Assembly: GCA_000181795.3 (NCBI GenBank)
Contig: CM012953.1
Location: 5,893,824-5,957,823 of the forward strand
Length of the DNA stretch: 64,000 bases
From: Trichinella spiralis
Lineage: Eukaryota > Nematoda > Enoplea > Trichinellida > Trichinellidae
Reading direction: 5' to 3'
Below are positions 15,901 to 28,100 of this stretch, one piece after another. The notes under the pieces are model-generated. The model was not told where the DNA came from, did not search any database, and saw nothing but the letters and a program-made list of their open reading frames with translations. Both the position numbers and the translations under genes were made by a program. How positions within the stretch are numbered: position 1 is the first letter of the stretch; every line of letters starts with the position of its first letter.

Positions 15901-16182
15901 AGCTTTTTTTGTTGCAAACATTTTATAACTTATTTAAATGTTTATCAGAAAACATGACTGGAAATTTCAAGCATATTTACTTATTTATTTGCAGTTTTGT
16001 TGGTGAAAAGTTTCGCCGTGTGCTCATAAACTGTTCATTGCATCCAACAACAGCTAACAATCATATATCAGTAATATATATTTTTTTAATTTATTACACT
16101 ATTCAGCATTATTTTAAAAAAAAATTATTTTTGAAATAGAAATTGGCCATTTTATGATTTGATCTGCTCAAAAGCATCAAAA
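12902..16182. other. Gene-poor stretch
   Basis: AT-rich, with no gene that I can support. A short frame ending at about 14880 after a TTTTAG acceptor reads as a plausible last exon, but has no partner. Confidence 0.45.
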
Positions 16183-17412
16183 ATGTTATTCAGCCAAGCT
16201 CATCGAAGTCGTTGCAGTCGATCGCATAGTACAGTCCACCGTCCATCACGTCTTCCGCCGGTCAACGATGTTGCAGTTCAAAGAACGTTCAGTGTAAACT
16301 GGTGCTGTTCAACATTTGCGGTATTAAAATGGATGGAAATTGTAAGTATTTGCAGTACTTTTCACTTTTTATTCATCAACTAATACAGATGTTAAGCGAT
16401 CGTTAATATTAATTTCAAAAAATGGAAATTTCTTCTTAAATTATTCAGAAATAAAACTTTTATAATCATAAAAAATTCCTGACAATTTAATGAACGCAGT
16501 ATTTGATAATAAAGTTTTTGAAGAAATTTAAACAACTCGTTATGGCATCTCATCAAAACATACTGTAGCTATGTATGAATTACATCATTTACAGGTATTG
16601 TGCATTTTGGCAATTGCATTAATCGAAGCTGGAGTGCAGATGTGGCGAGCGTATGGTTTTATTCTTTTCATGTCCGCTTTTTGCTTGGCAATAACATTTG
16701 CGGGCTTGATTATCAAATTTTGCCAACTACAGACTGGCGAAAATAGTGCATTTCCTTTGCAAAAATTGGTAAGCAGTTGTTAATTGGTATTCTAATCAAC
16801 GCTTTAATTTCCATAGCATGGGACTTTTTGAAATCTTGATATGATTAATTTTTGCTTTTAATTATCATAGTACGAAGTTTTTAATTTTACAGAATATGTC
16901 TTTTAAAAGCTTTTTTTTACTTTGAATCTTAACAGTAATTGTTACAAAATGTAAGTTTTGAGATAATTTCTTCGATAACTTTTAATTGTGAAAAAGTATG
17001 AATTACTTGATTTTCAGGAAATTTCATTCAACATTTTTGCAGTTTTTGGATTTTGTATTGCATTTGCTTTGTTGTGCTATGATTGCATAAAGCTTTTTGA
17101 TGAAGCTGAAGATTATTATCAAGCTAAAGAGAATCGACCAGATTCAATTGAGCTGAACGACTGGCGAAATCGAATTGTCGCTACTACGGTAAAAATTTGA
17201 CAACTGAAAATTGTCAAATCAAATTTATTTAGCACTTAAAATATTACAAATAATATTTAAAGAAAAAAATTGAAATTTGTGCAATAGTTTATTTTATAAA
17301 ATATAATTTCCTGTTAATTAGTTGTTTTTTGTTTTTTGAAATTCAGGTACTATGTGCAAGTAATTCAATGCTTTACTTAATGTCAGCGATAAAGTCAAGA
17401 CATGGTTATTGA
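16183..17412 (+). CDS. Four-helix MARVEL-like membrane protein
   Basis: Exons 16183-16341, 16595-16768, 17018-17188 and 17347-17412 join in phase 0 throughout to give 189 aa. The basic, Ser/Arg-rich cytoplasmic N-terminus (about 40 residues) precedes four hydrophobic segments: WMEIVLCILAIALIEAG, FILFMSAFCLAITFAGLII, FNIFAVFGFCIAFALLCYD, and a weaker one near VLCASNSMLYLMSAI. A charged loop (DEAEDYYQAKENRPD) lies between helices 3 and 4. Size and topology fit MARVEL/CKLF-like four-span proteins, which act in membrane apposition and vesicle traffic; the family call rests on topology and general pattern, not on a diagnostic motif. An untranslated or coding upstream exon cannot be excluded. Confidence 0.7.
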
Positions 17413-18003
17413 TAAAAGAACGGACAAATTTATGTGTGCATTCCAATTTTGACTTTCAGAAGAGAATTTTATTGAAAAGAAAGCAAAAGAAACTCTTTGA
17501 ATGCACTGTTTGAACACGCACTGAACTTCTTTGGCCAAGCATACTTTCAATTTCATGAATATTTTAATTTGTCAAAAGTTTTGATTATTATTTTAATTTG
17601 AGATAAATTATTCATTTTTTAATTTATTTATGTCTATTTTATTTTATTCAAGCTGCCCCAGTTGATTGAAGTTGGAATGAATTTTCAAATTCATCCGTGG
17701 TTTTTGTACAACAGTTTTCCTGTTATTGCAGTAAAAATTCATTAAAATCAAGCCACTCGACTTTATTATTTGGTCAAAGCTGCGAGTTGAAATTAAGTTT
17801 CATAAGTTGAGCTAATAAATTGACGAAATTGTTTTTGTTTTGTCCTGCAAAATTTTGCTTATTCAGTGTAAATTCCATAAAGAACATATTACAAATAAAA
17901 ATAGTATCCACTGTTTTACCGAATTGATCACTTGCATTGCTGGAAAAGGTGGAATTTAATTTCTTATCATTTTTTAATTCATATTCAGGATATATACTGT
18001 ATT
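17413..18003. other. Convergent 3' intergenic region
   Basis: Lies between the 3' ends of two convergent genes. It contains only AT-rich presumptive 3' UTR sequence. Confidence 0.6.
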
Positions 18004-18942
18004 TTACAAATTAGCACCACTGGCATTGCTGATACGTTGCGTCCGAAGTCCACCTGGCCAAACTCTGATCGACGATTGATTGACTTTTCTGTTTTTCACA
18101 TCAGTCAAATTTTGTGTAAGCATTCCGGCTGCAAATCCCGCTCTCCAATGGCTGAGCAAAGCTTGTGGTCTGCTTTCACTATTTTTCTTCATTCGCAACA
18201 GTCTCGAAGCGAACACCAGCCTCTCAATTGCAATACTGACTGGTACCAACACCAGACTGCAAATGAGTATCACCACCGCCCAAAGTGGCATGGATACAGG
18301 ATGGGAGGGCTTATTTTGCTCGGCTTTATCGAAGCTTCGACCAAGCTTGACGGTGAAATCATGCAACAAATCGTACCAACTTGTTCTACGTTCGATGAAC
18401 AACGAATCGCCGGACAAAGTCAAATGCACGTCCGGATCTCGACGAATCATTTGCAAAAACCGATTGCTGAAACGTGCAATTAAAACGGATCTGTCGGTTT
18501 GATCTGAAACGATCACAGCTATATCCGTAGTGCAGGAGAAATTTTTTTGCCAATAATTTAAAAATTCCGTTCCGTGACGGTTGAATTCGTCCCAATCAGA
18601 AAATGCGGGCGAGGCCAGTTGATCAGCCAAATGTGACACCCAGATGCTGAAATTAGCAAATGCTGCAATGGTTGTTGGCTTTGGAAATAAATTTTGTCGG
18701 ACTAGGAATATGAAAATTTTCCACTCTGCACACGGTTGCAAACCGAAAAGTCCATCTGGATTGCAGAAGCAACTTGAAAATCGGCCAGATCCAATCAACT
18801 CTGCATGAATGAGATCCGCTTCGGTGCGGCTCATTATTGCAAACGAATCGCAGAACAATGTACTGCCAAGATAGATCATTGAACACATGGACATCAAATT
18901 CAAACTTGTATTCGTGCAAGAAGATATCGGTTCAGTTGGCAT
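18004..18942 (-). CDS. Unrecognised single-pass membrane protein
   Basis: A 312-aa single-exon frame, GC-richer than its surroundings. I do not recognise the family. The first 200 residues hold scattered cysteines (pairs near residues 58-60) and N-glycosylation sequons (NTS, NFS, NLT, NQS), suggesting an extracellular or lumenal domain. One clear transmembrane helix (LWAVVILICSLVLVPVSIAI) lies near residues 217-237, followed by a basic cytoplasmic tail of about 75 residues. The ATG chosen is the first after an in-frame TGA, and a TTTCAG lies about 50 nt upstream, so the leader is probably cis- or trans-spliced. No obvious signal peptide follows this ATG, so an upstream coding exon is possible. 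Confidence 0.65.
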   Translation of the reverse strand: MPTEPISSCTNTSLNLMSMCSMIYLGSTLFCDSFAIMSRTEADLIHAELIGSGRFSSCFCNPDGLFGLQPCAEWKIFIFLVRQNLFPKPTTIAAFANFSIWVSHLADQLASPAFSDWDEFNRHGTEFLNYWQKNFSCTTDIAVIVSDQTDRSVLIARFSNRFLQMIRRDPDVHLTLSGDSLFIERRTSWYDLLHDFTVKLGRSFDKAEQNKPSHPVSMPLWAVVILICSLVLVPVSIAIERLVFASRLLRMKKNSESRPQALLSHWRAGFAAGMLTQNLTDVKNRKVNQSSIRVWPGGLRTQRISNASGANL

Positions 18943-19740
18943 CTTTTCATCTATATTTCAACTTTTCTTCTTAATCTGAAATAATAAATTCACACTATAA
19001 TAATAATAACAAATAATCAATCTTGTTCAACTTCTTTTTCTTTTCACATGCTTCATGTTATTATAACATTTGCATATTATTTATTATCCAAAACTAGTGA
19101 ATAAAATTATCTTATGTAAAGTGCGGTTTGCTGATTTGCAATTGCTAATCATAAGACATTGATTGTGAACATTTCCATTTACAAATGTTAAAATAAAGTA
19201 GAGTTGATCATGCTTGGAAAAGGCGAAACAATGATTTTATTCCATGCATCAATAATTTACATAATTATATGGTATATTATTTCTGCTAGATGTCAACGTT
19301 TCCAGTAAAGTGAGCATGTTGAAGCCATTTAAGAAAAAAAAGAATATTTAATAAAAGCAAAAGTTTGAATCAATAAATTAATTTTAAGAAAACAATTTAT
19401 GCCAAGTTTTGAATATTTTTTAAATAAATTAAAATTTTATTTAGTAAACATAGTGTACTGTGATCAAGTAATTTTGTTCGTTTAAAAAATGATTTTGAAA
19501 AAATATTACTTAATAATAACAATAATGGGATAACTTTTGCTTTGCAATAATGATGCATCATTGAAAGATGTTTCGTAAATTACTTAATTAATGAAATAAT
19601 TTTAAAAATACATACCGGATGTTTTGTTTTCTTTTTTGTTGTGAATTAATACACAAGTTTCAGTGTTGAATTTGTTCAAGGAAACAAAAATGAATAAGTT
19701 TAAATTGTTGATATTGTTCTAAAAATAGAAAAATCCTTTT
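18943..19740. other. Intergenic, no gene seen
   Basis: AT-rich sequence upstream of the minus-strand membrane protein gene. No feature recognised. Confidence 0.5.
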
Positions 19741-19890
19741 CACCAGCGCCGCAGTTTGAAAAGACCTCTCCGAGATCAGCTTATCATCAATGGCTTAGCG
19801 GGCTTTATCAATGCTAACTGATGAAGTGGCACTCGCAGGCCAATTACAGTCGTCAGCTAACACTATTATTGCTTTTATAAATAAAAGTAA
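19741..19890 (+). promoter_or_regulatory. Possible promoter with GATA-like sites and TATA box
   Basis: A GC-richer island in AT-rich DNA carries CTTATCA, CTTTATCA and CTGATGA (GATA-factor-like sites) followed by TTTTATAAATA. If real it would drive a plus-strand transcript into the small open frames at 20.05-20.46 kb. Assignment is by motif only. Confidence 0.3.
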
Positions 19891-20045
19891 TCCATCCATC
19901 TTTCAAATTCACTTCTTCTCCAAGTTCTGTTTTCCTCTCGATTATTATTAAGGGAAAAAATTTGATATCACATGAAAATTGTACTGCAATGTTTTTCGTT
20001 TAAATAATTTTCTTTTATTTGCTATTTTTTATTTATAATTCTTTC

Positions 20046-20462
20046 ATGAAAAAAGAAAAAGTTTTCAACTTCAGTGGAGCAATTTCAAAAGCAAATGAAA
20101 CCCTTGATGAAATGATTAAAAAAAAGTCAAGTATTGCTTTATGGTCGGATATTAGCTTGTTTGAAACGTGATTTACTGTGAATCACGTGACTTATTGATC
20201 TCGTGTGATTCTTCCACCAGGCATTGTATCAGTTGTGGAATCATTAAAAAATCGATCCCGGGCGATTGTTAGCAACATGTTCAAGAGAAGTTGTCTTTTA
20301 ATGTCACTGGCGAAAGCAGATTCCAAATTATCTCAGCCGCCTTGTCCACAACTGCAACTCAATTTCACCGCATGCGATGTGTCGCACAACCAAATTGAAC
20401 AACCCCAAACACAAGCAGCATATTCTTCATTGGATAATTTTTCAATCTATAGAAGTTCATAA
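20046..20462 (+). other. Possible small two-exon gene
   Basis: A 41-codon ATG frame (20046-20171) is followed, after an intron-like stretch ending CCACCAG at 20220, by a GC-richer frame that stops at 20462 and contains SVVESLKNRSRAIVSN. The frames do not join cleanly with any consensus donor I could find. A perfect 8-bp inverted repeat (ACGTGATT/AATCACGT, 20166-20188) sits between them. No homologue recognised. Confidence 0.2.
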
Positions 20463-21638
20463 TTATGCAAATGATAATGGAATTTTTTTTACACTTTACC
20501 CTTACATTATTTGTTTTTATTGAAAATAATACTGAACTTTCGTACCACATCACATTATTATGCATCATGTTAGCATTTTATTTTTGATATGTTAACGATC
20601 AATTTACACATTTCAGTTGTTGAAATGCACAACATCATTCACTGATAACTGAATTGCGCAGTTTTGATTTCGATTATTCTGGACGTGACGAATTACTTAC
20701 TCCCACTGAATAGGACAGTTGATAAACAGAGTTTCAACTTCTCCACTGGCAGAAGATGAATAGAGTTCGAAAATCTAGCACAACATATTTTTGAATCATT
20801 TATTATTAAAATATGCAAAAATAAACAAATGCAAATTGTTAAAATTGTAATGAAATTTTCAAGAAAACCAATTCGACAATTTCACGCAGAAATTTACATA
20901 CTCTGAGGAAATATTCAGCACTTTAACGTCTAAAACGTTCATTTTTACCCCTCTTTCGAGTGACATTAAAATTTAAATAAATCAAATGAAAAACTACTTT
21001 TCCGCAATTGTCACTTGAAGAAGACCACTTGGAATAATTGGAAACAGCTTTTATTGAAAAATAAAAATTGATTCTCAATTTCTCTGTTCTGATAATTGAA
21101 TAATTTTCAGCATGATACAATAAATCACATATTTATTACAATATGACACTGAATAAGAATACATACAAATACGAATGTTCTAAATCCTTTTTCCCTTATT
21201 TACTTTTGTTCAGGATAATTTTATCAGAATAATGTAACTTTAAATTTATCGAATTTAAAATAAATTAAAAATACCTACCTGCTTATTGATTTAAACTACT
21301 GATTTTATCGTAATATTACCTGTTTCAATGGAATGCCATGCTATGCTGATAAGATTATGCATACTGTGTTGAACAAAGTTTAAATTATTAATCAACTAAA
21401 AATAATTCACTATCGCTGAAATTAAATAATTCTTCTAATTTAAATATTCTAGAGATTATAATACGAGGCTGTTAACAGTACTTGTTTAGCTGTTTGAAAG
21501 TTAAATAAAGAAAATGAGTCTTTTAAAATCCTTTATTGATAATCAATATAAACCATTTATGGAATGGCGTAGAATGTGACCTGACAAAAGAAATGTTAAT
21601 GAATACGCAGTAGAATAAAAAAACTAACTGAAAAGATG
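20463..21638. other. Intergenic, no gene seen
   Basis: AT-rich. The part next to 21638 would hold the 3' UTR of the carrier gene. No feature recognised. Confidence 0.5.
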
Positions 21639-22502
21639 TTAACTTTTGCGCTTGTTTTCTGCCCATTCACACATACGATCAAATAAAGTCCAATTCAGAG
21701 CACTCATCAATGATTTTCTTGCCATGCGCAAAGTATAGCCACGAAATAATGCCAAAAAACCGCCTTTGGTTAACAGCTGTCGAGCTACCAGTAAAGACGA
21801 ATTTTCAGCAGTAGAGAAAAGCTGCATCCTGGATCGTACAGTATCAAACGGCTGAGTTAGCAAACAAGCCACACCACCAGCCAGAAAACCACAACCAAAC
21901 CGTTGCATGTCCGTCAATCGAGTGTCCAATTTTTGTTCCAAAAATCTCATTTGAAAACGATAAAACAGCAAATAAAGCCCAGAGTACGGTGCATCGCGAA
22001 GTATTGTTGGTATAATACCTGCGGTCAAACCGCGTATGTGTCGTTTGCGTATAATAAGACGAATCGCCTGAGCTATGGAATGGTAAGAATAATGAAAACT
22101 TTCGTATCGAGTTTTCACAATAGTCAGCGGCATAAAAACAACTGTGGTCAAAGCTCGGGCGCTGAACCCGACAAGCAAATGACGCAAATTCGGCTGAATA
22201 CTAGCTGACAAAAAATTGTCAATTAATTGTACTTGAAAAAAATAAAATCCGACGCCTGGAACCATTCTACACAACGTAGGCCATGTACCTTTCCAGAATC
22301 CTCGTATTCCTTCGCCTTTGAAAGTGTGCAAGCTGATTTCATAGACACTTGCATGACGTAAAGCAGGTGAAGGATTTTGAAAACGCGTTTTAATTACATC
22401 AAGTGGCTGAAATAGCACAGATGAACACGCACCAGCGGCCAGACCAAATATAATTGTATATAAGGTTGGCTCTTGGCTTAATGTCGAAGCATTCAGCTTC
22501 AT
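21639..22502 (-). CDS. SLC25A38: Mitochondrial glycine carrier, SLC25A38/Hem25 type
   Basis: Inner-membrane carrier that supplies glycine for the first step of heme synthesis. It is a single exon of 287 aa; I chose the ATG giving MKLNASTL because frames upstream of it start only with non-ATG codons. Three repeats of the mitochondrial carrier family are visible through their signatures: QPLDVIKTR near residue 35, MPLTIVKTRYES near 125, and QPFDTVRSR near 220. The acidic residue of the second signature is replaced by Thr, as is usual in this subfamily. Further subfamily text is PTLCRMVPGVGFYF and PTILRDAPYSGLYLLFYR. The gene follows the RSRC1-like gene on the same strand with a 547-nt gap. Confidence 0.9.
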   Translation of the reverse strand: MKLNASTLSQEPTLYTIIFGLAAGACSSVLFQPLDVIKTRFQNPSPALRHASVYEISLHTFKGEGIRGFWKGTWPTLCRMVPGVGFYFFQVQLIDNFLSASIQPNLRHLLVGFSARALTTVVFMPLTIVKTRYESFHYSYHSIAQAIRLIIRKRHIRGLTAGIIPTILRDAPYSGLYLLFYRFQMRFLEQKLDTRLTDMQRFGCGFLAGGVACLLTQPFDTVRSRMQLFSTAENSSLLVARQLLTKGGFLALFRGYTLRMARKSLMSALNWTLFDRMCEWAENKRKS

Positions 22503-23049
22503 GACGGAATAGATAAAAATTACGTTCTTTAGAATACAAATTCTGACGAATACTTCCAAAGTACATTTTACTTTATTATTTTTCTATTAAAAACGCTATT
22601 TACTTTGTCAATTGAAAGAATCAACCATAAAAAATTACACATTTTCAGACTAGACTGAACGAAAAGATTACACGCTACCGTAACGGATTAAAAGGTACAA
22701 ATTATTTTTTCAAGATTACAAACTAAAACTAAGATGTACAGTACTATAATTCTACAATACTAAATGTGCAGAATTCTTAAACAAAAATGCATCCTAAAGG
22801 CATTAAATGAATGAAAACAATGAATTTACCTACCAATAAACAAGGAATGGTCAGTGATGCGCAATTACGTAAATAGCAAGTATGTTAAAATGCTAAAAGC
22901 TGCATTACATAACATTTTTTTCATTTCTTATGTATCAAAACTGTAGTTTCACATATATTCACACTGAAAATAATCAAGACGTCAAATGAAATCTTCAACA
23001 TTTTTCACACTTTAAGCAGACATCACATTAAAGTCGTTCTCTTTTTACA
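22503..23049. other. Spacer between two minus-strand genes
   Basis: Contains the presumed leader of the carrier gene and the 3' UTR of the RSRC1-like gene. No other feature seen. Confidence 0.55.
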
Positions 23050-24322
23050 CTAATTTGTTTTGGCGTTCAGTTCTTCATACCGTTTCAACCAAATGGAAAA
23101 TTTTTCATTTGCATCAGTATATAGCTAAAAAAATTTTTTAATTAGTTCCACTTCTGTTACATTTTTATCGCATAAAACTTTATGTGGCGTCAACTTCAAA
23201 ACAATATCTCATGAGACAAATGTCACTGCATACCCGATTGCTGTTCAAAAATATATAAACTGTTGTTTCACATAAAATTTCCTTATCGATTAACTATTGA
23301 AAAAAATATAACTTCTTACCACTTCTGGAATTTTCACAGCTGGAACAGTAAGTTCTCCTTCGAAATAATCTAACAAAAAATTTGCCGTAAGAAAATTCAT
23401 GTGAAATTTTGACACATACCACTAGCATTTTCTAAAGTATCAAATGTTTTGCGCTCCTCTTCCTGTACTGAAACTTTTCGTTCATTTTTCTTTTTATCCT
23501 AAATATATTTCAAATAAAAACCCAAACAATATAACACGATAAACATAAAAAGTAGGATATTATAAATGTAAAAATCCTGCCATTTTTCTTTCGTGAACTG
23601 ATGAACGAAATGCCTGTGGTGCAAAACCACTTTTTTCTATTTCACTTATCTCCTTCCATCGATCTCCTTCTGTCAACATGTTTTTCACCTCCTTTTCCAT
23701 ATTCGCTACAAGAAGATTCATTTATATTTACAAATTTAAAATTGTCAGAAAAAAGTTCATTAATTTACCGTTAGTTTTCATATAATTTTCAGCAATTTTT
23801 AGGTCACTCTTTATCTTGTTCTTCAACAATTCAACTTTTTTCTAAGAAAAACAATCTTTGTTTATAATCTGCTAAAAATTAGTCAAAATACTACCATTGT
23901 GTTTTTCGAAGAATGTCTAAATATAATAATTATCATAAAAAATTACAACCTTAATAATATCACAAACAAACCTCTTGAATGAATGATGGCTTTTCGAATG
24001 AGAAGACTTCTCACGTGAGTTTTCTGATCTGAAACATAATTATTGCATTATAAATATTAACGGTATATATTAGCATACCTTCGTCCGGAATATTCATCAG
24101 AGCTATCATCTGAAGATTGAGAACGACGGTGTCCACTATGACCACTAAATTTACTAGAGTTTAACAAGCCAGATAACACACAACAAAACTTATAACATTT
24201 TTACATTTAAAAAATTATACTTATGAAAATTATACGTTATTTTGAGAAGACTAAAATTTTTATTACTGTCTTGATTTCCAGTCGTCTCTTTTCTTGTGAT
24301 GTGATGATGAATATTTCGACAT
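23050..24322 (-). CDS. RSRC1-like arginine/serine-rich coiled-coil protein
   Basis: Nine exons on the minus strand: 24322-24267, 24144-24079, 24028-23972, 23916-23895, 23841-23769, 23705-23581, 23498-23420, 23369-23320, 23124-23050. They join in frame to 200 aa. The N-terminal half is Ser/Arg/His/Lys-rich (MSKYSSSHHKKRDDW, then RRSQSSDDSSDE), the middle is a charged coiled coil (KKVELLKNKIKSDLK), and the C-terminal third has GFAPQAFRSS followed by DANEKFSIWLKRYEEL. The last two motifs resemble the conserved end of vertebrate RSRC1 (SRrp53), a nuclear factor in pre-mRNA splicing. The vertebrate protein is longer (about 334 aa), mainly in its RS region. Intron 6 begins with GC rather than GT. 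The gene is head to head with neurofibromin, 855 nt apart. Confidence 0.6.
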
Positions 24323-25177
24323 GCAAACGAACAATAAAATTGAAATAAGCAAACTTGATGATTGATTGTATAAATATAATAAGGTACAAATGAAGTACTG
24401 TACGTTAATGGCAGTGAGAGCTTTGACTATTTACAAAAAAGAATGAAGACTTTCTTACACAAATTAAATAAAAGTTCATTCAAGTATTTTACAAATATCC
24501 TACTTCAAATTTAGTAAATAAATCGTACAAGCACGTAAGCAGCAAACAGTCAGAATTAGCCAATTTCTGAGGACGAATTTTTCCTTTACACTAGTTAATA
24601 AAAAACATGATGCATTTGTGATGAAATAAGTTAAACAAAGTATGACAGTTCGCTTTAGAATAAATTAGCATTATGATGTTGAAAACCAACATATTATTTA
24701 TTTTCTTTAGTCAGTTCTGCAAAAACTGAAATTAATTGTACTTGCATGTTCACTTACTGTATTGTATAATCATTGTAATAATGTTACAGTTTAATACATG
24801 AACTGTTTTCATTATTTATTATGTGATATTTTTTATAATACACAATTAAATCGTAATTAACGATCGAAAGTCGTTATTTGTTAAAAAGCCAAGTTTATTA
24901 ACTGGAATTTGTTTAAATTGTTAAAAAAAATAATTTTAATAAATATTAATTTCAGTTCAATGTATAATTAATTTGATCTATATGTGTGCTTTCTTAACGA
25001 AAGAATTACCGTACATAACGACCTTTAACTTTACCTTTTAACCAACTTTCTTACTGTTATTTTTTTCCAAAGAACTTAATTTCACGATTGTATTTTATTT
25101 AGCTGTTTCACGAGAATGTGTTGTCCAACGGAATTTATATTTACTTTTGCAGAAAACTAAAATTATTTTTAAACGTT
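24323..25177. other. Shared divergent promoter region
   Basis: Spacer between the head-to-head RSRC1-like and neurofibromin genes. No core promoter element stands out in the AT-rich background. Confidence 0.5.
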
Positions 25178-28100
25178 ATGAAAGCATTCAGCTTTCAGAA
25201 ACCACTTGAGTGGGTTAGCTCTCTTTTAGCGCGATTTGAAGATCAGGTAGAAAAAAATTGACTATGTTGATCAACCGCTGCTTAGACTTATTCATTTAAG
25301 TTACCTGTGAAAACAGGCCCTCTAAAAAATCAAAGCCGTCTGTTGTTGGAGCAAAGTCGAGCATGTCTTGTGAACGTTTCCAAGTTGAAATTTTCTATGG
25401 TAGTGGGTGGCCTTATTCGCGTTTTGCAAACTGTAAATTCTATGGTAATTAATTTTTTTATTTTATTTTTAATTCTACAGTTGTGAGAGGAAATGTTTGA
25501 ATTTACTGATATAAATTGAATTACAGAAAACATCTTCTGAACAAGATCTCTTCGATTCACAATGCTTTATTTTGGACACTCTTGAAAGATGTTTGGCTGG
25601 CGTAAGATTAATTTCATGGAAAATCACGAACGTTATACTTTCTCTTGTTATTACATGCTTATAGCCACAGGACGTATCCAGTCGTATAGATGAGGCGAAC
25701 AATGTAAAAATTATAATCCATGAAATGTGTCAAGTATGTTTCGTTGTTTGTCAGAGATGTATTCTTGATGAAGGTTTTGACTGTGATTGCGTATAAGAAA
25801 AATTATGTTAAATTTTAGTTTATTCAACTTTCATCTGACAGCAATCAAGCGATTCAGTTGAAAGAAAAAGCTTCCAAAGTGATATACAATTTAAGCTTGT
25901 CAAGTTTTAACGTGATATTTAACCGAATTGTTGCGAAGTGAGAAATATTTAATTTATACAGTATGTGAGTTTTGCAAAATTTCAATTTTAATATTTCAGG
26001 CTGAAAGCTGTCTCTTGTGAACCTTCAGCAGTGTCAGTTCCATCGGATTTGATGGCTAGCAGCAGCGATAATGTTGACATTGAATTGATGCAGTATATTC
26101 ACTTTGATTTGAAATCTTTGATTAAACTTTTACGAGGTATACCGTTTTTCAACTTTTGATTGCTGAATAACGCTTGTTCATTTCAGAAATTAGTTACCAT
26201 AAGCCATTTAAGAAGGAGAACAATCAAATTCTTTTTCGCAGTTTAGAAAATGTAAGTGAAAAGCTTTATCGTAATTAAAAAGAAGAAAAAACAGTTTGTT
26301 GTAAGGCAATTCTTAAAATATCCGCTCAGTATACGGCTGGTCATTTAAAAAAAAGGCAGTGAGTTTATTATTGTTACAATTGGGCAATGTTCAGAATTAA
26401 GCAAGTACAAAATGAAAATAAATTATTTGCTTAATACAAGTAATTAATAAGAATATATCTGCTAATGGAATGTCGATTTTTAAGGTCATATGGAACTGGA
26501 TGGATACTTACCCAGATGAATTTCATAATTTACAAGTCGAACAGAACAATGAATTGAATGGTATCTTACTTTTTATATTTCAAATTTTTTTTAAATTAAC
26601 AGTTTAAAGAATGAAAAATAGACGTTTGTGTGAATAAAGTTGGAAAATTATTTGAATGAAATTATTTTAAATAAAATTCAGCGTTAAAATTGGTTGTTAT
26701 ATTGGGCATTTTAATGCGAGATTTGGTATACTTTATTTAATCGTGGTAAAATTTTCAGATTGCTGTGATCGATTGTTTGATCAGTTGGATACGTACGGAG
26801 CCGAATCGTCGAAAAGGAAAGCCATAGTATGGCCTTTACAGATGATGTTACTTATTTTGTGCCCAGTGAGTGAAGAGAATATGTTTTTTAATTTGAATTT
26901 GCTGCATAATTTTTTTATAAATATTCTTCTTCTTCTTCTGCTTTTTTAGAAGGTTTTAGAAGAAATTCATCATATCAGTTGTGGTGCACCATGCCCAATT
27001 CGACTTGTGAAAAAGGTGATAAATTTGAAATTTTCCATGTTCGATTTTTGTGTACAGATAAAACTTGAATCATAATTGATTTTTATTATAAAATTATAAT
27101 TGAACAAAAAGTAAAATTGATCGATTGATTGATGTTTCAGAAAGTATTCTTTGATTCAATAAAGAAAACAATGTCCCAAGGGCATAGTCATACGTGTAAG
27201 CATCATTTGTTGTCGTCGGCGTGCATTGCAGGTGTGAAATTATGCAAAGCTGCGATTTACGTGAATGTGGTCGATTCGGCGAACGTTTTCTTTGCTTTAC
27301 TTCAATCAATTATTACCGATTTGAAGGTGACAATTTACTGTTTAAATAGTAACAAAATGCGAATGCATTGTATTTTATGGAAATTTGATTTTTCATCTGT
27401 CCATTTGTTTTCTAGTCATATTTGTTTAATCCAATAAAGCCGTTGTTCAAAAATCCATCTTCTGCCCAAGAATTGGACGTGATGATCGATTGTTTTGTGG
27501 CACTGTTCCGTCTCAGCTACAATAACGAAGTGTTTCGAATATGTCTGAATGCTCACCCGGTGGTTCCACATCAGCTGGTACTGGTGATGGCTTTGTACCG
27601 AATCGCGGTCCAAGCCAGGCTACCGTGGTGGCCGAAAATCGACCTCGTCTACAGTCGTTCCGGCGAGCTGTTACAGATGTTCAACGAAACGTTGAGTCGG
27701 GTGTGTCAGGGTGTTAGCGTGGTCGGTTGCTTGTTGCCGACACCGTCGTCCACCACATGTCAGCCGTCTTCCCACGGTCCAACGTCAACCACGCACATGC
27801 CTCTTCGAGTGACGCACAGCTTGCACAGAATGACCGGCAAATTGAAGGAGAAGAGTCTGGCTGGTTCGCAGCCGTCCGCGACGGGCGTTGCCGGCGGTGG
27901 CGCCGGGAGCGGTGGCTGCGTGGGCGGTTGCACGGTCGCTTCGGCCGCGTCGGTATCTTCGTTGACCGGCAACGCGAACAGTTCGTCCGTGGAAGACGGC
28001 TGCCAGCAGCTTTTGTTCTGGCTAATTCGTCTGATGTGCATCGAACCGACCCTTTTTCTCCACCACGGTCCCGAATCGACCAGCACCGTGGCTCCGTCGT

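Noticed and set aside
18004-18502. Plus-strand open frames of 183 and 140 codons
   Set aside because: They are antisense to the GC-richer 312-residue frame, which has the membrane-protein pattern.
26683-26728. Possible extra neurofibromin exon after ATTCAG
   Set aside because: It would break the phase-1 join between flanking exons, and the family has no matching sequence there.
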